The notes under the pieces: generated by a model
What the model saw: only the letters and a program-made list of their open reading frames with translations
Database searches by the model: none
Told to the model about the DNA's origin: nothing
NCBI GenBank assembly: GCA_950022495.1
Contig: CATLLJ010000008.1
Location: 1-54,981, forward strand
DNA length: 54,981 nucleotides
Source of the DNA: an uncultured bacterium
GTDB lineage: Bacteria > Cyanobacteriota > Vampirovibrionia > Gastranaerophilales > Gastranaerophilaceae
Direction of reading: 5' to 3'
Translations under genes and position numbers: made by a program
In this document: positions 1 through 8,679 of the stretch, in pieces
Position numbering within the stretch: position 1 is the stretch's first letter
How the letters are laid out: each line of letters opens with the position of its first letter

Positions 1-165
1 GATTGCGACGCAAAAAGAAAAAGTAGAACCGAAAAAGAAAAACACGCTTGATTAATGGTTCGAGTCATCAGGGGATTTTCCCCTGAAACCCCTTTTATCA
101 CCCTGAACTCGTTTCAGGGTCTCTTCTGATAGAGATTCCGAAACAAGTTCGGAATGACATTTATT
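1..165. repeat. Dispersed palindromic intergenic repeat, copy A
   Basis: Bases 15-53 are identical to 44796-44834, and the same theme (AACACGCTTGATT followed by a CGAG-TATCAG box) occurs at 14750-14780. Three perfect 8-bp stems follow: 68-75/79-86, 100-107/113-120 (CCCTGAA...TTCAGGG) and 135-142/148-155 (TTCCGAA...TTCGGAA). No ORF was recognised. The copy may begin before the window. This is a non-coding dispersed repeat of unknown mobility. Confidence 0.6.
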
Positions 166-204
166 ATATCGACTTGATATTTACCCCTAATATTGTTTAT
201 GGAA

Positions 205-236
205 TGAAAAGGACCTCTTGGTTAGAGGTCTTTCAT
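205..236 (-). terminator. Likely terminator downstream of recA
   Basis: Stem GACCTCT (212-218)/AGAGGTC (224-230) with a 5-nt loop, flanked by short A and T runs on both sides. It lies about 120 bp past the recA stop codon. The U-tract is weak. Between it and recA there is a 16-bp perfect palindrome (265-280, TTGTTATATATAACAA) of unknown role. Confidence 0.5.
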
Positions 237-357
237 ATACTCGGTTTATATTACGTTGCCAACCTTGTTATATATAACAAATTGATGTTGTTTAAACTAA
301 CGTAAATAAATTATTTTGCTATTTTGTTTATAATTCGTAACAATTATTAAATTCTTA

Positions 358-1377
358 TTAACCTTCTGCTAATTTAGCACGAACTAAAGATTCAACTTCT
401 GCAAGAACTTCAGGATTTTGTTCTAAAAATTCTTTTGCTTTTTCTCTTCCTTGACCAAGTTTTTCTTCGTTGTAACTAAACCATGCTCCGGCTTTCTTAA
501 CGATATCAAGATTTACGGCTACATCTAAAATATTACCGATTTTAGAAATACCTTTACCGAAAATAATATCGAATTCAGCAGTTCTGAATGGAGGTGCAAC
601 TTTGTTTTTCAAAACTCTTACTCGAACATGGTTACCAATTTCACCTTCGTCACCTTTAAGAGTTTCTGTACGTTTGATTTCCATACGAACTGATGCATAA
701 TACTTAAGTGCATTACCACCGGTTGTAGTTTCAGGATTTCCGTACATAACACCAATCTTCATTCTTAACTGGTTGATGAAAATAACTGTAGTGTTAGTTT
801 TACCGATAATACCAGTTAATTTTCTTAATGCCTTTGACATCAAACGAGCTTGAAGCCCCATTTGCTGATCTTCCATAGAACCTTCAATTTCAGCTTTTGG
901 AACAAGAGCTGCAACAGAGTCAACTACAACAATATCAACAGCTCCGGAACGTACAAGTTCTTCTGTAATATCTAAAGCCTGTTCACCTGTGTCAGGTTGG
1001 GAAATCAATAAATCATCAACTTGAACACCAAGATTTCTTGCATATTCAGGGTCAAGAGCGTGTTCTGCATCAACAAACGCTGCAATACCGCCTTTTTTCT
1101 GGCATTCAGCAACTATATGTTGAGCAAGGGTTGTTTTACCGGAAGATTCAGGACCGTAAATTTCAATAATACGACCGCGTGGAATTCCTCCAATACCAAG
1201 AGCTACGTCTAATGATAAAGCTCCTGTCGGGATAGCATCAACATTGACAGTTGTTTTATCACCGAGTTTCATAATTGAGCCTTTACCAAAATCTTTTTCG
1301 ATTTTTTCAATAGCTAATTTTAAAGCCTTACTTCTTTCTTCACTAATATTTGCAACCGGTGCTTCTTTAACTGCCAT
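358..1377 (-). CDS. recA: Recombinase RecA
   Basis: RecA forms the ATP-dependent filament for homologous recombination and SOS induction. The 339-aa protein carries the Walker A motif GPESSGKTT (about residues 75-83), the loop L2 region ([19 protein letters not shown]) and a short C-terminal tail, close to the family's usual length. The ATG is preceded by GAGGAAG. It follows the 179-aa gene at 1390-1929 by 12 bp, so the two are probably co-transcribed, with the hairpin at 205-236 as the likely end. No clear LexA box was recognised upstream. Identification is secure. Confidence 0.98.
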   Translation of the reverse strand: MAVKEAPVANISEERSKALKLAIEKIEKDFGKGSIMKLGDKTTVNVDAIPTGALSLDVALGIGGIPRGRIIEIYGPESSGKTTLAQHIVAECQKKGGIAAFVDAEHALDPEYARNLGVQVDDLLISQPDTGEQALDITEELVRSGAVDIVVVDSVAALVPKAEIEGSMEDQQMGLQARLMSKALRKLTGIIGKTNTTVIFINQLRMKIGVMYGNPETTTGGNALKYYASVRMEIKRTETLKGDEGEIGNHVRVRVLKNKVAPPFRTAEFDIIFGKGISKIGNILDVAVNLDIVKKAGAWFSYNEEKLGQGREKAKEFLEQNPEVLAEVESLVRAKLAEG

Positions 1378-1389
1378 TATAACTTCCTC

Positions 1390-1929
1390 TTATTCCCAAA
1401 CGTATACTTCTTTTTTCTTATAAAGACCAAAACCAACAGATTTATAGCTGTTTAATTCATTTTTCAACTGATAAACTTCTTTGTTAAGGTCAACAATTTT
1501 TTGTTTTAATGTTTCGTTGTCAGTTTTACAGCGAATCAATTCAACTACAACATCATCCATACCTTCAAGTTTTTCATCAATAACTTTAGCGATTTTATCA
1601 CTTAATTTAGTTTCTAACTCTTGTAAAGATGTAAGAATACTTCTAACAGAAGCATTTGATGCTGCTAATGAAGTTGAAGATGAAGCACCTGCATAAACAG
1701 GAACTTTTGCAGAAATAGGATTTGATACCATTCTACTGTCTGCTTGAGCTTGAATTTTTCTCAAATTTTTCACTTCATCATAAGAGAAATAAGTGTGACC
1801 TTTAGCATTTTTTCTAGGTCTAATAGATGCTTTTTTGCACAACTCAACTATCTCTTTGTTATCAGTTTTTAAAATAGTTCTCACCTCTTGAGGTGTCAAT
1901 GTTCTCTCTTTCAAATTTTCTTTTATCAT
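1390..1929 (-). CDS. MerR-like HTH plus coiled-coil protein upstream of recA
   Basis: The 179-aa protein has an N-terminal winged-helix/MerR-like region (about residues 10-62: LTPQEVRTILKTDNKEIVEL... then YFSYDEVKNLRKI). A Ser/Ala-rich linker follows (65-90), then a long coiled coil (about 95-165). This layout suits a DNA-binding protein that oligomerises. It is the first gene of a probable two-gene unit with recA (12-bp gap), so a role in nucleoid, DNA repair or recA control is possible, but this is inference. Start ATG has AAGGGA upstream. Specific function unknown. Confidence 0.75.
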   Translation of the reverse strand: MIKENLKERTLTPQEVRTILKTDNKEIVELCKKASIRPRKNAKGHTYFSYDEVKNLRKIQAQADSRMVSNPISAKVPVYAGASSSTSLAASNASVRSILTSLQELETKLSDKIAKVIDEKLEGMDDVVVELIRCKTDNETLKQKIVDLNKEVYQLKNELNSYKSVGFGLYKKKEVYVWE

Positions 1930-2032
1930 TCTATCTATCCCTTAAAAAACATTCCCAATATCATTTTATTACATTCATAAAAAACAGGCAAACGATTTTC
2001 ATGAAACATGAAGAAATGTAAACTGGATAATA

Positions 2033-2062
2033 AAAAAAAGAACTCTAGTGAGTTCTTTTTTT
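2033..2062 (-). terminator. Intrinsic terminator of rpmB
   Basis: Stem of seven A plus GAACTC (33-45 of the 2000s) against GAGTTC plus seven T, loop TAGT. It is symmetric, so it can work in both directions, and sits 24 bp past the rpmB stop. Confidence 0.85.
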
Positions 2063-2085
2063 AATTCCTAATTGTAAAAGCCTAA

Positions 2086-2277
2086 TTATATAGCTTTTTG
2101 AACTTTTCCTGCTTTAATACAAGAAGTACATACTCTGATTCTTTTTGTAGTACCGTTAACAACAGCTTTAACAGTTTGTAAGTTTGGTTCTTGAGTATGA
2201 ACGATTTGTTTATGAGAGAAAGTCAATTTAGCTGCTTTAATTGGAGCTTTTCCGCATATTTCACAATGTTTTGCCAT
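2086..2277 (-). CDS. rpmB: 50S ribosomal protein L28
   Basis: Large-subunit ribosomal protein, 63 aa, the usual size. Two zinc-knuckle pairs are visible, CEIC (residues 5-8) and CTSC (about 51-54), so this is the zinc-binding (C+) form. The conserved KRIRVCTSC core is present. AAGGA precedes the ATG, and a strong terminator follows. It appears monocistronic. Confidence 0.97.
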   Translation of the reverse strand: MAKHCEICGKAPIKAAKLTFSHKQIVHTQEPNLQTVKAVVNGTTKRIRVCTSCIKAGKVQKAI

Positions 2278-2395
2278 AATTTATTTTCCTTTTCTAGCTA
2301 GTTTATCACTCTATATACCTAAATTTTAACCCAAAAATACTTTTTTGCAAGCAGCATGTTAAAAATGATTACAAAGAAAATGTAATACTCTAAGG

Positions 2396-3034
2396 TTACA
2401 TTTCCCAATTTATATTTTCTTTTAAAATTTTTGCCGGACATCCGCCTAGCAAAACGTTTTCCTTATCAAAACTTTTTGTTACTACACTACCATTAGCTAC
2501 TACCGTATTATCAGCGATTGAAACATCTTTAAATATTTTTACATCTCTTGCAAGCCAAACATGGTTCCCTATAGTAATTCCTTTTTTAGGAGTATTGGTT
2601 TGAACATTAGATTTTATATCATAAATACTATGATAATCACCAAGCATAAATTTTACATTTTGCCCGAACATACAATCATTACCAATATTCAATTCTAAAT
2701 TAGATTCACCTGCAAATTCAAATTTTGTTACACCTGTTGAATATAAATTCTCACCTATAATAACTTTATTATTATCCTTAAGTCCCAAAAGCTGAATAGA
2801 AGATATGCGGTAGATGGTAGGTTTTATAACAATATGATTATTATCACCATTTATACGTATTTTACACCTTTTTTCACCGAACCACTTAACAAAATAAAAT
2901 GGCTCCCAAACTTCAACGACAGAATTTTTACCTTTGAATCTGATGCTTAATCCATTAATATGCCCAACCTGACAGATATCTCCATTCTTTTTATGAAGTA
3001 TGATTTTATTATTATTTTTACTTCCGAACAGCAT
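2396..3034 (-). CDS. Hexapeptide-repeat acyltransferase (left-handed beta-helix)
   Basis: The 212-aa protein has the hexapeptide turns of the LbH acetyltransferase family: IGENLYSTGVTKFEF, IGNDCMFGQNVKFML, then IGNHVWLARDVKIFKDVSIADNTVVANGSVVTKSF and the C-terminal GCPAKI motif typical of CatB/WcaF/NodL-like O-acetyltransferases. It probably acetylates a sugar of a surface polysaccharide, but the substrate cannot be read. A strong GGAGG precedes the ATG. It is transcribed away from the HTH gene at 3124, and the phased operator at 3074-3110 lies in the shared promoter region, so it may be under that regulator's control. Confidence 0.85.
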   Translation of the reverse strand: MLFGSKNNNKIILHKKNGDICQVGHINGLSIRFKGKNSVVEVWEPFYFVKWFGEKRCKIRINGDNNHIVIKPTIYRISSIQLLGLKDNNKVIIGENLYSTGVTKFEFAGESNLELNIGNDCMFGQNVKFMLGDYHSIYDIKSNVQTNTPKKGITIGNHVWLARDVKIFKDVSIADNTVVANGSVVTKSFDKENVLLGGCPAKILKENINWEM

Positions 3035-3073
3035 TAAGAAATTACCTCCAGCAATTGAGCATTTTAAAATCTC

Positions 3074-3110
3074 GTTCTCGTACTAGAACAATTTGTTCTT
3101 ATATTAGAAC
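3074..3110. promoter_or_regulatory. Phased operator with four alternating GTTCT/AGAAC half-sites
   Basis: GTTCT (3074-3078), AGAAC (3085-3089), GTTCT (3095-3099) and AGAAC (3106-3110). Half-site starts are 11, 10 and 11 bp apart, so all four face the same side of the helix. The site lies between the divergent acyltransferase and HTH genes. It probably binds the HTH protein as two dimers. The motif resembles neither the cyanobacterial nor the Gram-positive LexA box exactly. Confidence 0.65.
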
Positions 3111-3123
3111 AATAATAAAAATT

Positions 3124-3378
3124 ATGCAAGACAGCAAAAAAGAATTACAAAATACTCTGGCTTCAGTTATAAAAAAACATCGAAAAAATAAATCAATCTC
3201 ATTACTATCCAATGAAATTGATTTGAGTAAATCAATCTGGTCTGAATTAGAAAAAGGCAACAAAGATATACAACTGTCCACTTTTTGGAGAATAGCAGAA
3301 GCTCTTGATATCCGTCCGCATATTTTAATAAAAGAAATAGAAAGTATCCTGGGCAAAGATTTTTCGTTTTTAGAATAA
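3124..3378 (+). CDS. Small XRE-family HTH regulator
   Basis: The 84-aa protein has a lambda-repressor-like HTH: ASVIKKHRKNKSISLLSNEIDLSKSIWSELEKGNKDIQLSTFWRIAEAL (about residues 11-62). The reading frame is open back to 3055, but that extension would code over the operator repeats at 3074-3110 and is basic and unlike a HTH N-terminus, so ATG 3124 is preferred. No strong Shine-Dalgarno is visible. The divergent position and operator suggest autoregulation. Confidence 0.75.
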   Translation: MQDSKKELQNTLASVIKKHRKNKSISLLSNEIDLSKSIWSELEKGNKDIQLSTFWRIAEALDIRPHILIKEIESILGKDFSFLE

Positions 3379-3416
3379 TGCTTCATTTGTTAAAATAAGA
3401 CATAATAAAACATTTA

Positions 3417-3425
3417 TGATATAAT
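3417..3425 (+). promoter_or_regulatory. Extended -10 promoter of hom (leaderless type)
   Basis: TGATATAAT with TATAAT at 3420-3425, exactly six bases before ATG 3432. There is no Shine-Dalgarno, so the transcript should start at or next to the A of the start codon. Confidence 0.7.
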
Positions 3426-3431
3426 TATTCC

Positions 3432-4706
3432 ATGGAAAATAAAATTAAAATCGGATTAATCGGACTGGGAACAGTCGGAAGCGGAGTTTTCAAAACTCTT
3501 AGAAATTTTGGTAATGTTGAAGTAGTTAAAATTGCAGTTCGCAACAAAAACAAAAAAAGAAACATTGAAGGATTGGACGAAAGTATTATTACAGACAATC
3601 CTTACGAAGTGGTTAATGACCCTGAAATTCAAATCGTTGCAGAACTTGTAGGAGGTACAGACCCTGCATTTGATCTTATTAAAACTGCAATAAAAAATGG
3701 TAAGCACATTGTAACAGCGAACAAAGAACTTCTTGCAAAACACGGCGAAGAGTTATTCAAATTTGCCGAAGAAAACAACAAAGTTGTTCTTTATGAAGCG
3801 GCAATTGCCGGCGGAATACCTTTGATTATGCCAATAAAAACAATTCTTGCTGGTAATAAGATAAACAAAATAAAAGCAATTTTAAATGGAACAACAAATT
3901 ACATTTTAACAAAAATGGATGTTCAAGGTGCATCTTACGAAGATGTATTGAAAGAATCGCAGGAACTTGGTTATGCCGAAGCTGACCCGACAGGTGATGT
4001 TGAAGGTTTTGACGCAGCATACAAGATTACAACCCTTGCAACAATTGCTTTTGGCAAACGTATCAAATTTGAAAATGTATATCGTGAAGGAATTACAAAA
4101 ATCAGTCCTGACGACATGAAAGCTGCAAATGAAATGGGTTATAAAATCAAACTCATAGCATCTGCAGAACTTAACGAAGACGGAAGAGCAGACGTAAGAG
4201 TTCACCCGATGCTTGTTCCAAAATCAAAAACACTTGCACATATTGATTATGTAACCAATGCAGTAAGTTTAACAGGACATCCTGTAGGAGATGTTACATT
4301 ATCAGGACCTGGAGCAGGAGAATTTCCAACTGCAAGTTCTGTTGTCGGTGACATTTTAGCAATAGTTTCAGAAATAGGTAAAACAGATTATTTATTACCT
4401 ATGATGAGATGCAACCACCACGAAAACGCAGTACCAATGAGTATTTCTGAAACAGAAAACAAATATTACTTATCAATCACTGCACAGAACAGCAAAGGTG
4501 TAATCGGACGTATCGGAAAAGCTTGCGAAGACAACAACATAAGTTTAGCAAGTATTGTACAAAAAGAAGTTGCCGGAAATAATGCTGCCAGAATTACTGT
4601 TATCACAGAACTTTGCAAAGAAAAAGATATGCAGAAAGTTATTGAAATATTTAACAACGATTCTGCGATTACAAAAGTTAACAGTTTAATAAGAGTGCAA
4701 ATATAA
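3432..4706 (+). CDS. hom: Homoserine dehydrogenase
   Basis: Reduces aspartate semialdehyde to homoserine for threonine and methionine synthesis. The 424-aa protein has an N-terminal Rossmann motif GLGTVGSGV (residues 11-19), the catalytic-domain signature (AAIAGGIPLI, NGTTNYILT, GYAEADPTGDVEG) and a C-terminal ACT domain (about 345-424: YYLSITAQNSKGVIGRIGKACEDNN) for feedback control, probably by threonine. It heads a cluster with the 146-aa protein and thrC, all co-oriented and ending at the terminator at 6254. Homoserine kinase (thrB) is not in the cluster. Confidence 0.96.
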   Translation: MENKIKIGLIGLGTVGSGVFKTLRNFGNVEVVKIAVRNKNKKRNIEGLDESIITDNPYEVVNDPEIQIVAELVGGTDPAFDLIKTAIKNGKHIVTANKELLAKHGEELFKFAEENNKVVLYEAAIAGGIPLIMPIKTILAGNKINKIKAILNGTTNYILTKMDVQGASYEDVLKESQELGYAEADPTGDVEGFDAAYKITTLATIAFGKRIKFENVYREGITKISPDDMKAANEMGYKIKLIASAELNEDGRADVRVHPMLVPKSKTLAHIDYVTNAVSLTGHPVGDVTLSGPGAGEFPTASSVVGDILAIVSEIGKTDYLLPMMRCNHHENAVPMSISETENKYYLSITAQNSKGVIGRIGKACEDNNISLASIVQKEVAGNNAARITVITELCKEKDMQKVIEIFNNDSAITKVNSLIRVQI

Positions 4707-4721
4707 TTAAAGGAATTCAAT

Positions 4722-5162
4722 TTGGATTTTAATAATTTAACAAAAAAAGATTATATCTTAATAGCGTTAATCTTATTACCTTGTGTTTATATACTATGCA
4801 AGGGCAAAAGTCAACAGCTAACACATCTGCAGTGCAGAGAAAATGCTTGTATAATTCAAGAAGTCGAAGAAAATGGAACAGTTAGACCATACAACACAGA
4901 GTTTAAATTAGGAAAGCAAACAAATCCGCCATTCGAAATCGAGAAAAAAACACAAGTTGGACTAACATTCTTGAATCATCTGTTCAGTAAACATTATCAT
5001 GGTGCAGAGTATGTTTACACAATCAGTTGCACCAGTGAAGATAATGTTCATTATATTTTTAGCACGTACACACCAAATAGAAAACGTACAGAAGAAACCG
5101 TGAACAATTTGAACAATGCATATTTTCAAAACATAGATATAGATATAGAATTCAAACCGTAA
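4722..5162 (+). CDS. Membrane-anchored hypothetical protein between hom and thrC
   Basis: 146 aa, starting at TTG 4722 with AAAGGA upstream. One hydrophobic segment lies near the N-terminus (residues 11-26, [16 protein letters not shown]), followed by a soluble domain with Cys pairs (C38, C43) and a mixed alpha/beta look. No family was recognised. It sits 15 bp after hom and 23 bp before thrC, so it is probably co-transcribed with them. Nothing in the sequence ties it to threonine synthesis. It is not a homoserine kinase (no GHMP motif). Confidence 0.7.
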   Translation: MDFNNLTKKDYILIALILLPCVYILCKGKSQQLTHLQCRENACIIQEVEENGTVRPYNTEFKLGKQTNPPFEIEKKTQVGLTFLNHLFSKHYHGAEYVYTISCTSEDNVHYIFSTYTPNRKRTEETVNNLNNAYFQNIDIDIEFKP

Positions 5163-5185
5163 AACAACATAAAAGAGGAAAAATT

Positions 5186-6238
5186 ATGTACTATCAAGGA
5201 TTAATTAACAAATACAGAGAATATTTACCTGTCACTGACACAACTCCGGTTGTAACACTGAACGAAGGTAACACTCCGCTTATTAAAGCTGATAATTTAG
5301 CAAAAAAAATCGGGGTTAATGCTGAAATTTATTTAAAATTTGAAGGCTGCAACCCTACCGGAAGTTTTAAAGACCGCGGAATGACAATGGCTGTAACAAA
5401 AGCAAAAGAATCAGGTTCAGGAGCAATCATTTGTGCTTCAACAGGCAACACTTCAGCATCAGCTGCAGCTTACGGAGCAAAAGCCGGTTTAAAAACTTAC
5501 GTTTTAATCCCTGATGGTTACATTGCACTTGGCAAACTTTCTCAAGCAATGATGTACGGAGCAGAAATTATTGCAATTCAGGGTAACTTTGACAGAGCAC
5601 TTGAAGTTGTTCGTGAAGTTTCTGAAAAATATCCGATTACCCTTGTAAATTCTGTAAATCCATACAGAATTGAAGGACAGAAAACCGGTGCTTTTGAAAT
5701 CTGTGAAGCATTAGGACAAGCACCTGATTACCACTTCATACCTGTGGGTAATGCCGGAAACATCACAGCTTACTGGAAAGGCTACAAAGAATGGCATAAT
5801 TTAGGAAAAATTCCAGCTTTACCTAAAATGATGGGCTTTGAAGCAGAAGGTTCTGCCGCAATTGTACGAGGAGAAAGAATTCTTAATCCTGAAACACTTG
5901 CAACAGCAATTAGAATAGGCAACCCTGCAAGCTGGAAACAAGCAGAAGCAGCTCGTGACGAAAGCAATGGTATGATAAATTGCGTTACTGACGAAGAAAT
6001 CGTTGCAGCTTACAAGCTTATTGCATCATGTGAAGGTGTTCTAGCAGAACCTGCGTCTGCGGCTTCTGTTGCCGGTCTTATCAAAGTTAAAGATCAGGTA
6101 AAAGAAGGCTCTAAAATTGTTTGTATCCTTACCGGAAACGGACTTAAAGACCCTGACAATGCTATTAAATATTCAAATGCAGATGTTAAAAAGACATCTT
6201 CCGATATCACTGATATCTTAAAAGCAATGAATATCTAA
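5186..6238 (+). CDS. thrC: Threonine synthase
   Basis: PLP-dependent conversion of O-phosphohomoserine to threonine. The 350-aa protein matches the short (fold-type II) class. The PLP lysine lies in GSFKDRGM (about residues 59-66), [14 protein letters not shown] is the phosphate-binding loop region, and [13 protein letters not shown] and [11 protein letters not shown] follow. AGAGGA precedes the ATG. It is the last gene of the hom cluster and is closed by a strong terminator. Confidence 0.97.
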   Translation: MYYQGLINKYREYLPVTDTTPVVTLNEGNTPLIKADNLAKKIGVNAEIYLKFEGCNPTGSFKDRGMTMAVTKAKESGSGAIICASTGNTSASAAAYGAKAGLKTYVLIPDGYIALGKLSQAMMYGAEIIAIQGNFDRALEVVREVSEKYPITLVNSVNPYRIEGQKTGAFEICEALGQAPDYHFIPVGNAGNITAYWKGYKEWHNLGKIPALPKMMGFEAEGSAAIVRGERILNPETLATAIRIGNPASWKQAEAARDESNGMINCVTDEEIVAAYKLIASCEGVLAEPASAASVAGLIKVKDQVKEGSKIVCILTGNGLKDPDNAIKYSNADVKKTSSDITDILKAMNI

Positions 6239-6253
6239 TTATTAAAAACTTAC

Positions 6254-6285
6254 AAAAAAGACGGGATATAAATCCCGTCTTTTTT
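6254..6285 (+). terminator. Intrinsic terminator after thrC
   Basis: A 14-bp stem (6254-6267/6272-6285; core GACGGGAT/ATCCCGTC) with T6. The A-run on the other side makes it usable by the convergent gene at 6295-6885 too. Confidence 0.9.
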
Positions 6286-6294
6286 AGTTATGAA

Positions 6295-6885
6295 TTAAGG
6301 ATTTGTAACATCCACAACAGTATATGCGTTAAAATCAAGAGAGCCGAAAATTATTTTAATTTTATCATCGCCCTCAAAAAACCATTTTGCAAAGGAAATA
6401 GTATCTTCATCAAAGTCTTCGTTAGTCTCTACAGCAGGAAATTGAGCAAGCAAATCATGTGCCTGATACAATTTTAAAACAAGAGTTCCATCATCAAGTC
6501 TCTCACCCTTAACTTGATAATGACCTACCGGAACATAATCTTCACCGACAACAATATGAACAGGTAAAGATATTACAGGAAGGCTGTCTTTATCACCATG
6601 TTCGGAATTTATCAATTCAGTTTCATTGCTCTGGCTAAATTCTTCCCCTTTAGGAATATTTCGTTTTTGCTGCTTGTATTTTCGTTTATTTACTTTTCGG
6701 TCAACCTGATCAATTGCCTTGTCGAATTCTTCATCCGTAACAGGTTTAACTTCACGCCCTTCTTCTCTGGTATTCCAATTATCCCACAAGTCTCCGGTTG
6801 CAGGTAAATCTAAGTCATCTGCATAAACGGTTGAGCCGGCCAGAATAAAAAATCCAAGCATTATAAGTGTAAAAAACTTTTTCAT
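6295..6885 (-). CDS. Secreted hypothetical protein
   Basis: 196 aa with a clear signal peptide (MKKFFTLIMLGFFILAGSTVYA, cleavage after residue 22). The mature part is acidic and charged, with a Lys-rich stretch (about 68-85, RKVNKRKYKQQKR) and a beta-rich C-terminal half (VVGEDYVPVGHYQVKG...). No known domain was recognised. The ATG has no Shine-Dalgarno but lies six bases after TATGAT (6892-6897 on the complement), so it is probably leaderless. Confidence 0.75.
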   Translation of the reverse strand: MKKFFTLIMLGFFILAGSTVYADDLDLPATGDLWDNWNTREEGREVKPVTDEEFDKAIDQVDRKVNKRKYKQQKRNIPKGEEFSQSNETELINSEHGDKDSLPVISLPVHIVVGEDYVPVGHYQVKGERLDDGTLVLKLYQAHDLLAQFPAVETNEDFDEDTISFAKWFFEGDDKIKIIFGSLDFNAYTVVDVTNP

Positions 6886-6942
6886 ACATATATCATAATG
6901 AATTTACATCAAAAGTAAACCCAACATTTATAGGATAATGCT

Positions 6943-8286
6943 TTAAGCTTCTTCAGTATTTGCAGGTTCAGGAATTTCACGGACAACAAGAAGTTTTGTA
7001 ATTCTTGCTCCGTCAATTTCTTTTACAGTAAATGTGAATTCGCCGTACTGAACTAAATCGTCAACATTTGCAATACGTCCAAGTTCTTTTACAACAAGAC
7101 CTGCAATTGTATCAACATCTTCAACTTCCAGTTTTTCTTCCGGAATATCAAAGTAACTTGCTAATTCATCAAGTCTCATCATACCATTTGCAAGGTAATG
7201 ATTTGGTTTTATTTCTTTAATATCAATTTCAGCTTCTTCATCAAATTCGTCCTGAACATCGCCAAAGATTTCTTCCAGAACATCTTCTAATGTAATAATA
7301 CCTGAAGTTCCGCCGAATTCATCAACAACTACTGCCATCTGGCTTTTATTCTTTTTAAATTCAATAACCAAATTATCCATTGTAATTGTTTCCGGAATAA
7401 GCATTATTTTTCTTTGAATTTTTTCAATTGGACAAACTTCATCTTTCAAAGACAAAGAATATAAGTCCTTAACGTGAATTAAACCTGTAATATGGTCAAT
7501 ATCACCATCATAAACAGGGTATCTTGTATATTGATTTTCCATCGCAACTTTATTAAGTTCATGAAGAGGCATGTCGCTTGGAACACAAACCATATCTGTA
7601 CGCGGAATCATAACTTCGCGAGCGGTTAAATCTGAAAATTTAAACATATTATGAAGCATATCTTTTTCAGTTTCGTTCAAAACACCTTCATCATAGCTTG
7701 TATCAACAAGCAAGTCTAAATCTTCAATAGTATGTACAACTCTTGCTGAACTGATAGGAACTCTTAGCAAATGCAAAATTCCGTTACAAGATTTGTTCAA
7801 AAACCATACAAACGGTTTTGATATGGTCATAAATAAATCCATAGGTTTTGCAACATAAAGCGAAATTTTTTCAGGATATTGAAGAGCAATACACTTAGGA
7901 ACCTGTTCGCCGATAACAACGTGTAAAAATGTAATTACTAAGAATGCAACCACTGCAGTCAGCGGAGCAATATATGAATGTGCAGAAGGGAAATGTGTTA
8001 AAATTGGAGCCATCATTTTTTCAATAGTTGGAGAACCGAACCAACCAATACCGATACTTGCAATTGTTACACCAACTTGAACTGCTGCGATAAAGAAGTT
8101 CATATCTTCTAAAGCTTTCAAGGCAAGTTTTGCATCAACATTACCATCTTTAGTAAGTTGCTCAATTCTTGTCTTTCTTGCTCTAACAATCGCAAATTCA
8201 GCGGCTACAAAAAAACCATTTACTAATAGTAAAATAAAAACTATAAACCAATTGGAAATAATTATTCCCAGACTCGACTCACTCAT
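6943..8286 (-). CDS. CNNM/CorC-HlyC family membrane protein (DUF21 plus CBS pair)
   Basis: The 447-aa protein has three parts: a DUF21/CNNM transmembrane domain (about residues 1-190, several hydrophobic helices), a CBS pair (about 215-335, MIPRTDMVCVPSDMPL... DEFGGTSGIITLEDVLEEIFGDVQDE) and a C-terminal CorC/HlyC domain (about 350-440). The family is linked to Mg2+/divalent cation efflux (CorC/YfjD type). The older name hemolysin is not supported functionally. A Shine-Dalgarno (AAAGGAAA) and an AT-rich promoter region with TATAAT lie upstream. Monocistronic by context. Confidence 0.9.
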   Translation of the reverse strand: MSESSLGIIISNWFIVFILLLVNGFFVAAEFAIVRARKTRIEQLTKDGNVDAKLALKALEDMNFFIAAVQVGVTIASIGIGWFGSPTIEKMMAPILTHFPSAHSYIAPLTAVVAFLVITFLHVVIGEQVPKCIALQYPEKISLYVAKPMDLFMTISKPFVWFLNKSCNGILHLLRVPISSARVVHTIEDLDLLVDTSYDEGVLNETEKDMLHNMFKFSDLTAREVMIPRTDMVCVPSDMPLHELNKVAMENQYTRYPVYDGDIDHITGLIHVKDLYSLSLKDEVCPIEKIQRKIMLIPETITMDNLVIEFKKNKSQMAVVVDEFGGTSGIITLEDVLEEIFGDVQDEFDEEAEIDIKEIKPNHYLANGMMRLDELASYFDIPEEKLEVEDVDTIAGLVVKELGRIANVDDLVQYGEFTFTVKEIDGARITKLLVVREIPEPANTEEA

Positions 8287-8359
8287 TTCTCTTTCGTTTC
8301 CTTTATAATTACAATTATAATTATAATATCATCTTAAAAAAAAATCAATGCAGCGAGGG

Positions 8360-8451
8360 GTAAATGTTGCTACCAACATTGATAAAACTTGCATAAGTAA
8401 CGAAGATATTTGAGTAAATGTTGCTACTAATATTAACAAAACTTGCACAAG
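8360..8451. repeat. Two-copy direct repeat downstream of the HTH micro-gene cluster
   Basis: Units at 8360-8397 and 8414-8451 (period 54 bp) share GTAAATGTTGCTAC and AACAAAACTTGCA-type cores with a few differences. The first contains a perfect 7-bp hairpin (8363-8369/8374-8380). The 61-aa ORF that covers them looks like a translation of the repeat and is not annotated as a gene. Confidence 0.6.
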
Positions 8452-8467
8452 GAAAAACCAGTAACTG

Positions 8468-8677
8468 TTATTTCTTTCTAACAAACTCCAGTTCATAGCC
8501 CAGAATTTCTGCAATAGTCATAGCTTCTTGAAATGTAAGTCTATTATTATTTATCTTTAGAGATAAACTATTTTGCGTATACTTATTTTCACTTTTTTGA
8601 TTAAGTAATTCTGCCATTTTTTTAATAGTTACGGCATTTAGTTTCAATACTGATTTAATATAATTTTTAGCTTCCAT
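8468..8677 (-). CDS. HTH micro-protein, copy 3 of a tandem trio
   Basis: 69-aa helical protein with a lambda-repressor-like pattern: NYIKSVLKLNAVTIKKMAELL (residues 5-25), then SLSLKINNNRLTFQEAMTIAEILGYELEFV. It is nearly the same as the copy at 8906-9124 (ME.KNYIKSVLKLN at the start, AEILGYELEFVRK at the end), which points to recent duplication. It follows the middle copy by 2 bp, so the three form one transcription unit. Probably a DNA-binding protein; target unknown. Confidence 0.7.
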   Translation of the reverse strand: MEAKNYIKSVLKLNAVTIKKMAELLNQKSENKYTQNSLSLKINNNRLTFQEAMTIAEILGYELEFVRKK

Positions 8678-8679
8678 AA

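Noticed and set aside
55-70. GGTTCGAGTC resembles a tRNA T-loop
   Set aside because: No acceptor, D- or anticodon arm can be folded around it, and it is part of the dispersed repeat.
8329-8514. 61-aa hydrophobic ORF on the complement
   Set aside because: It is a translation of the direct repeat and overlaps the C-terminus of the HTH micro-gene in another frame; no Shine-Dalgarno.
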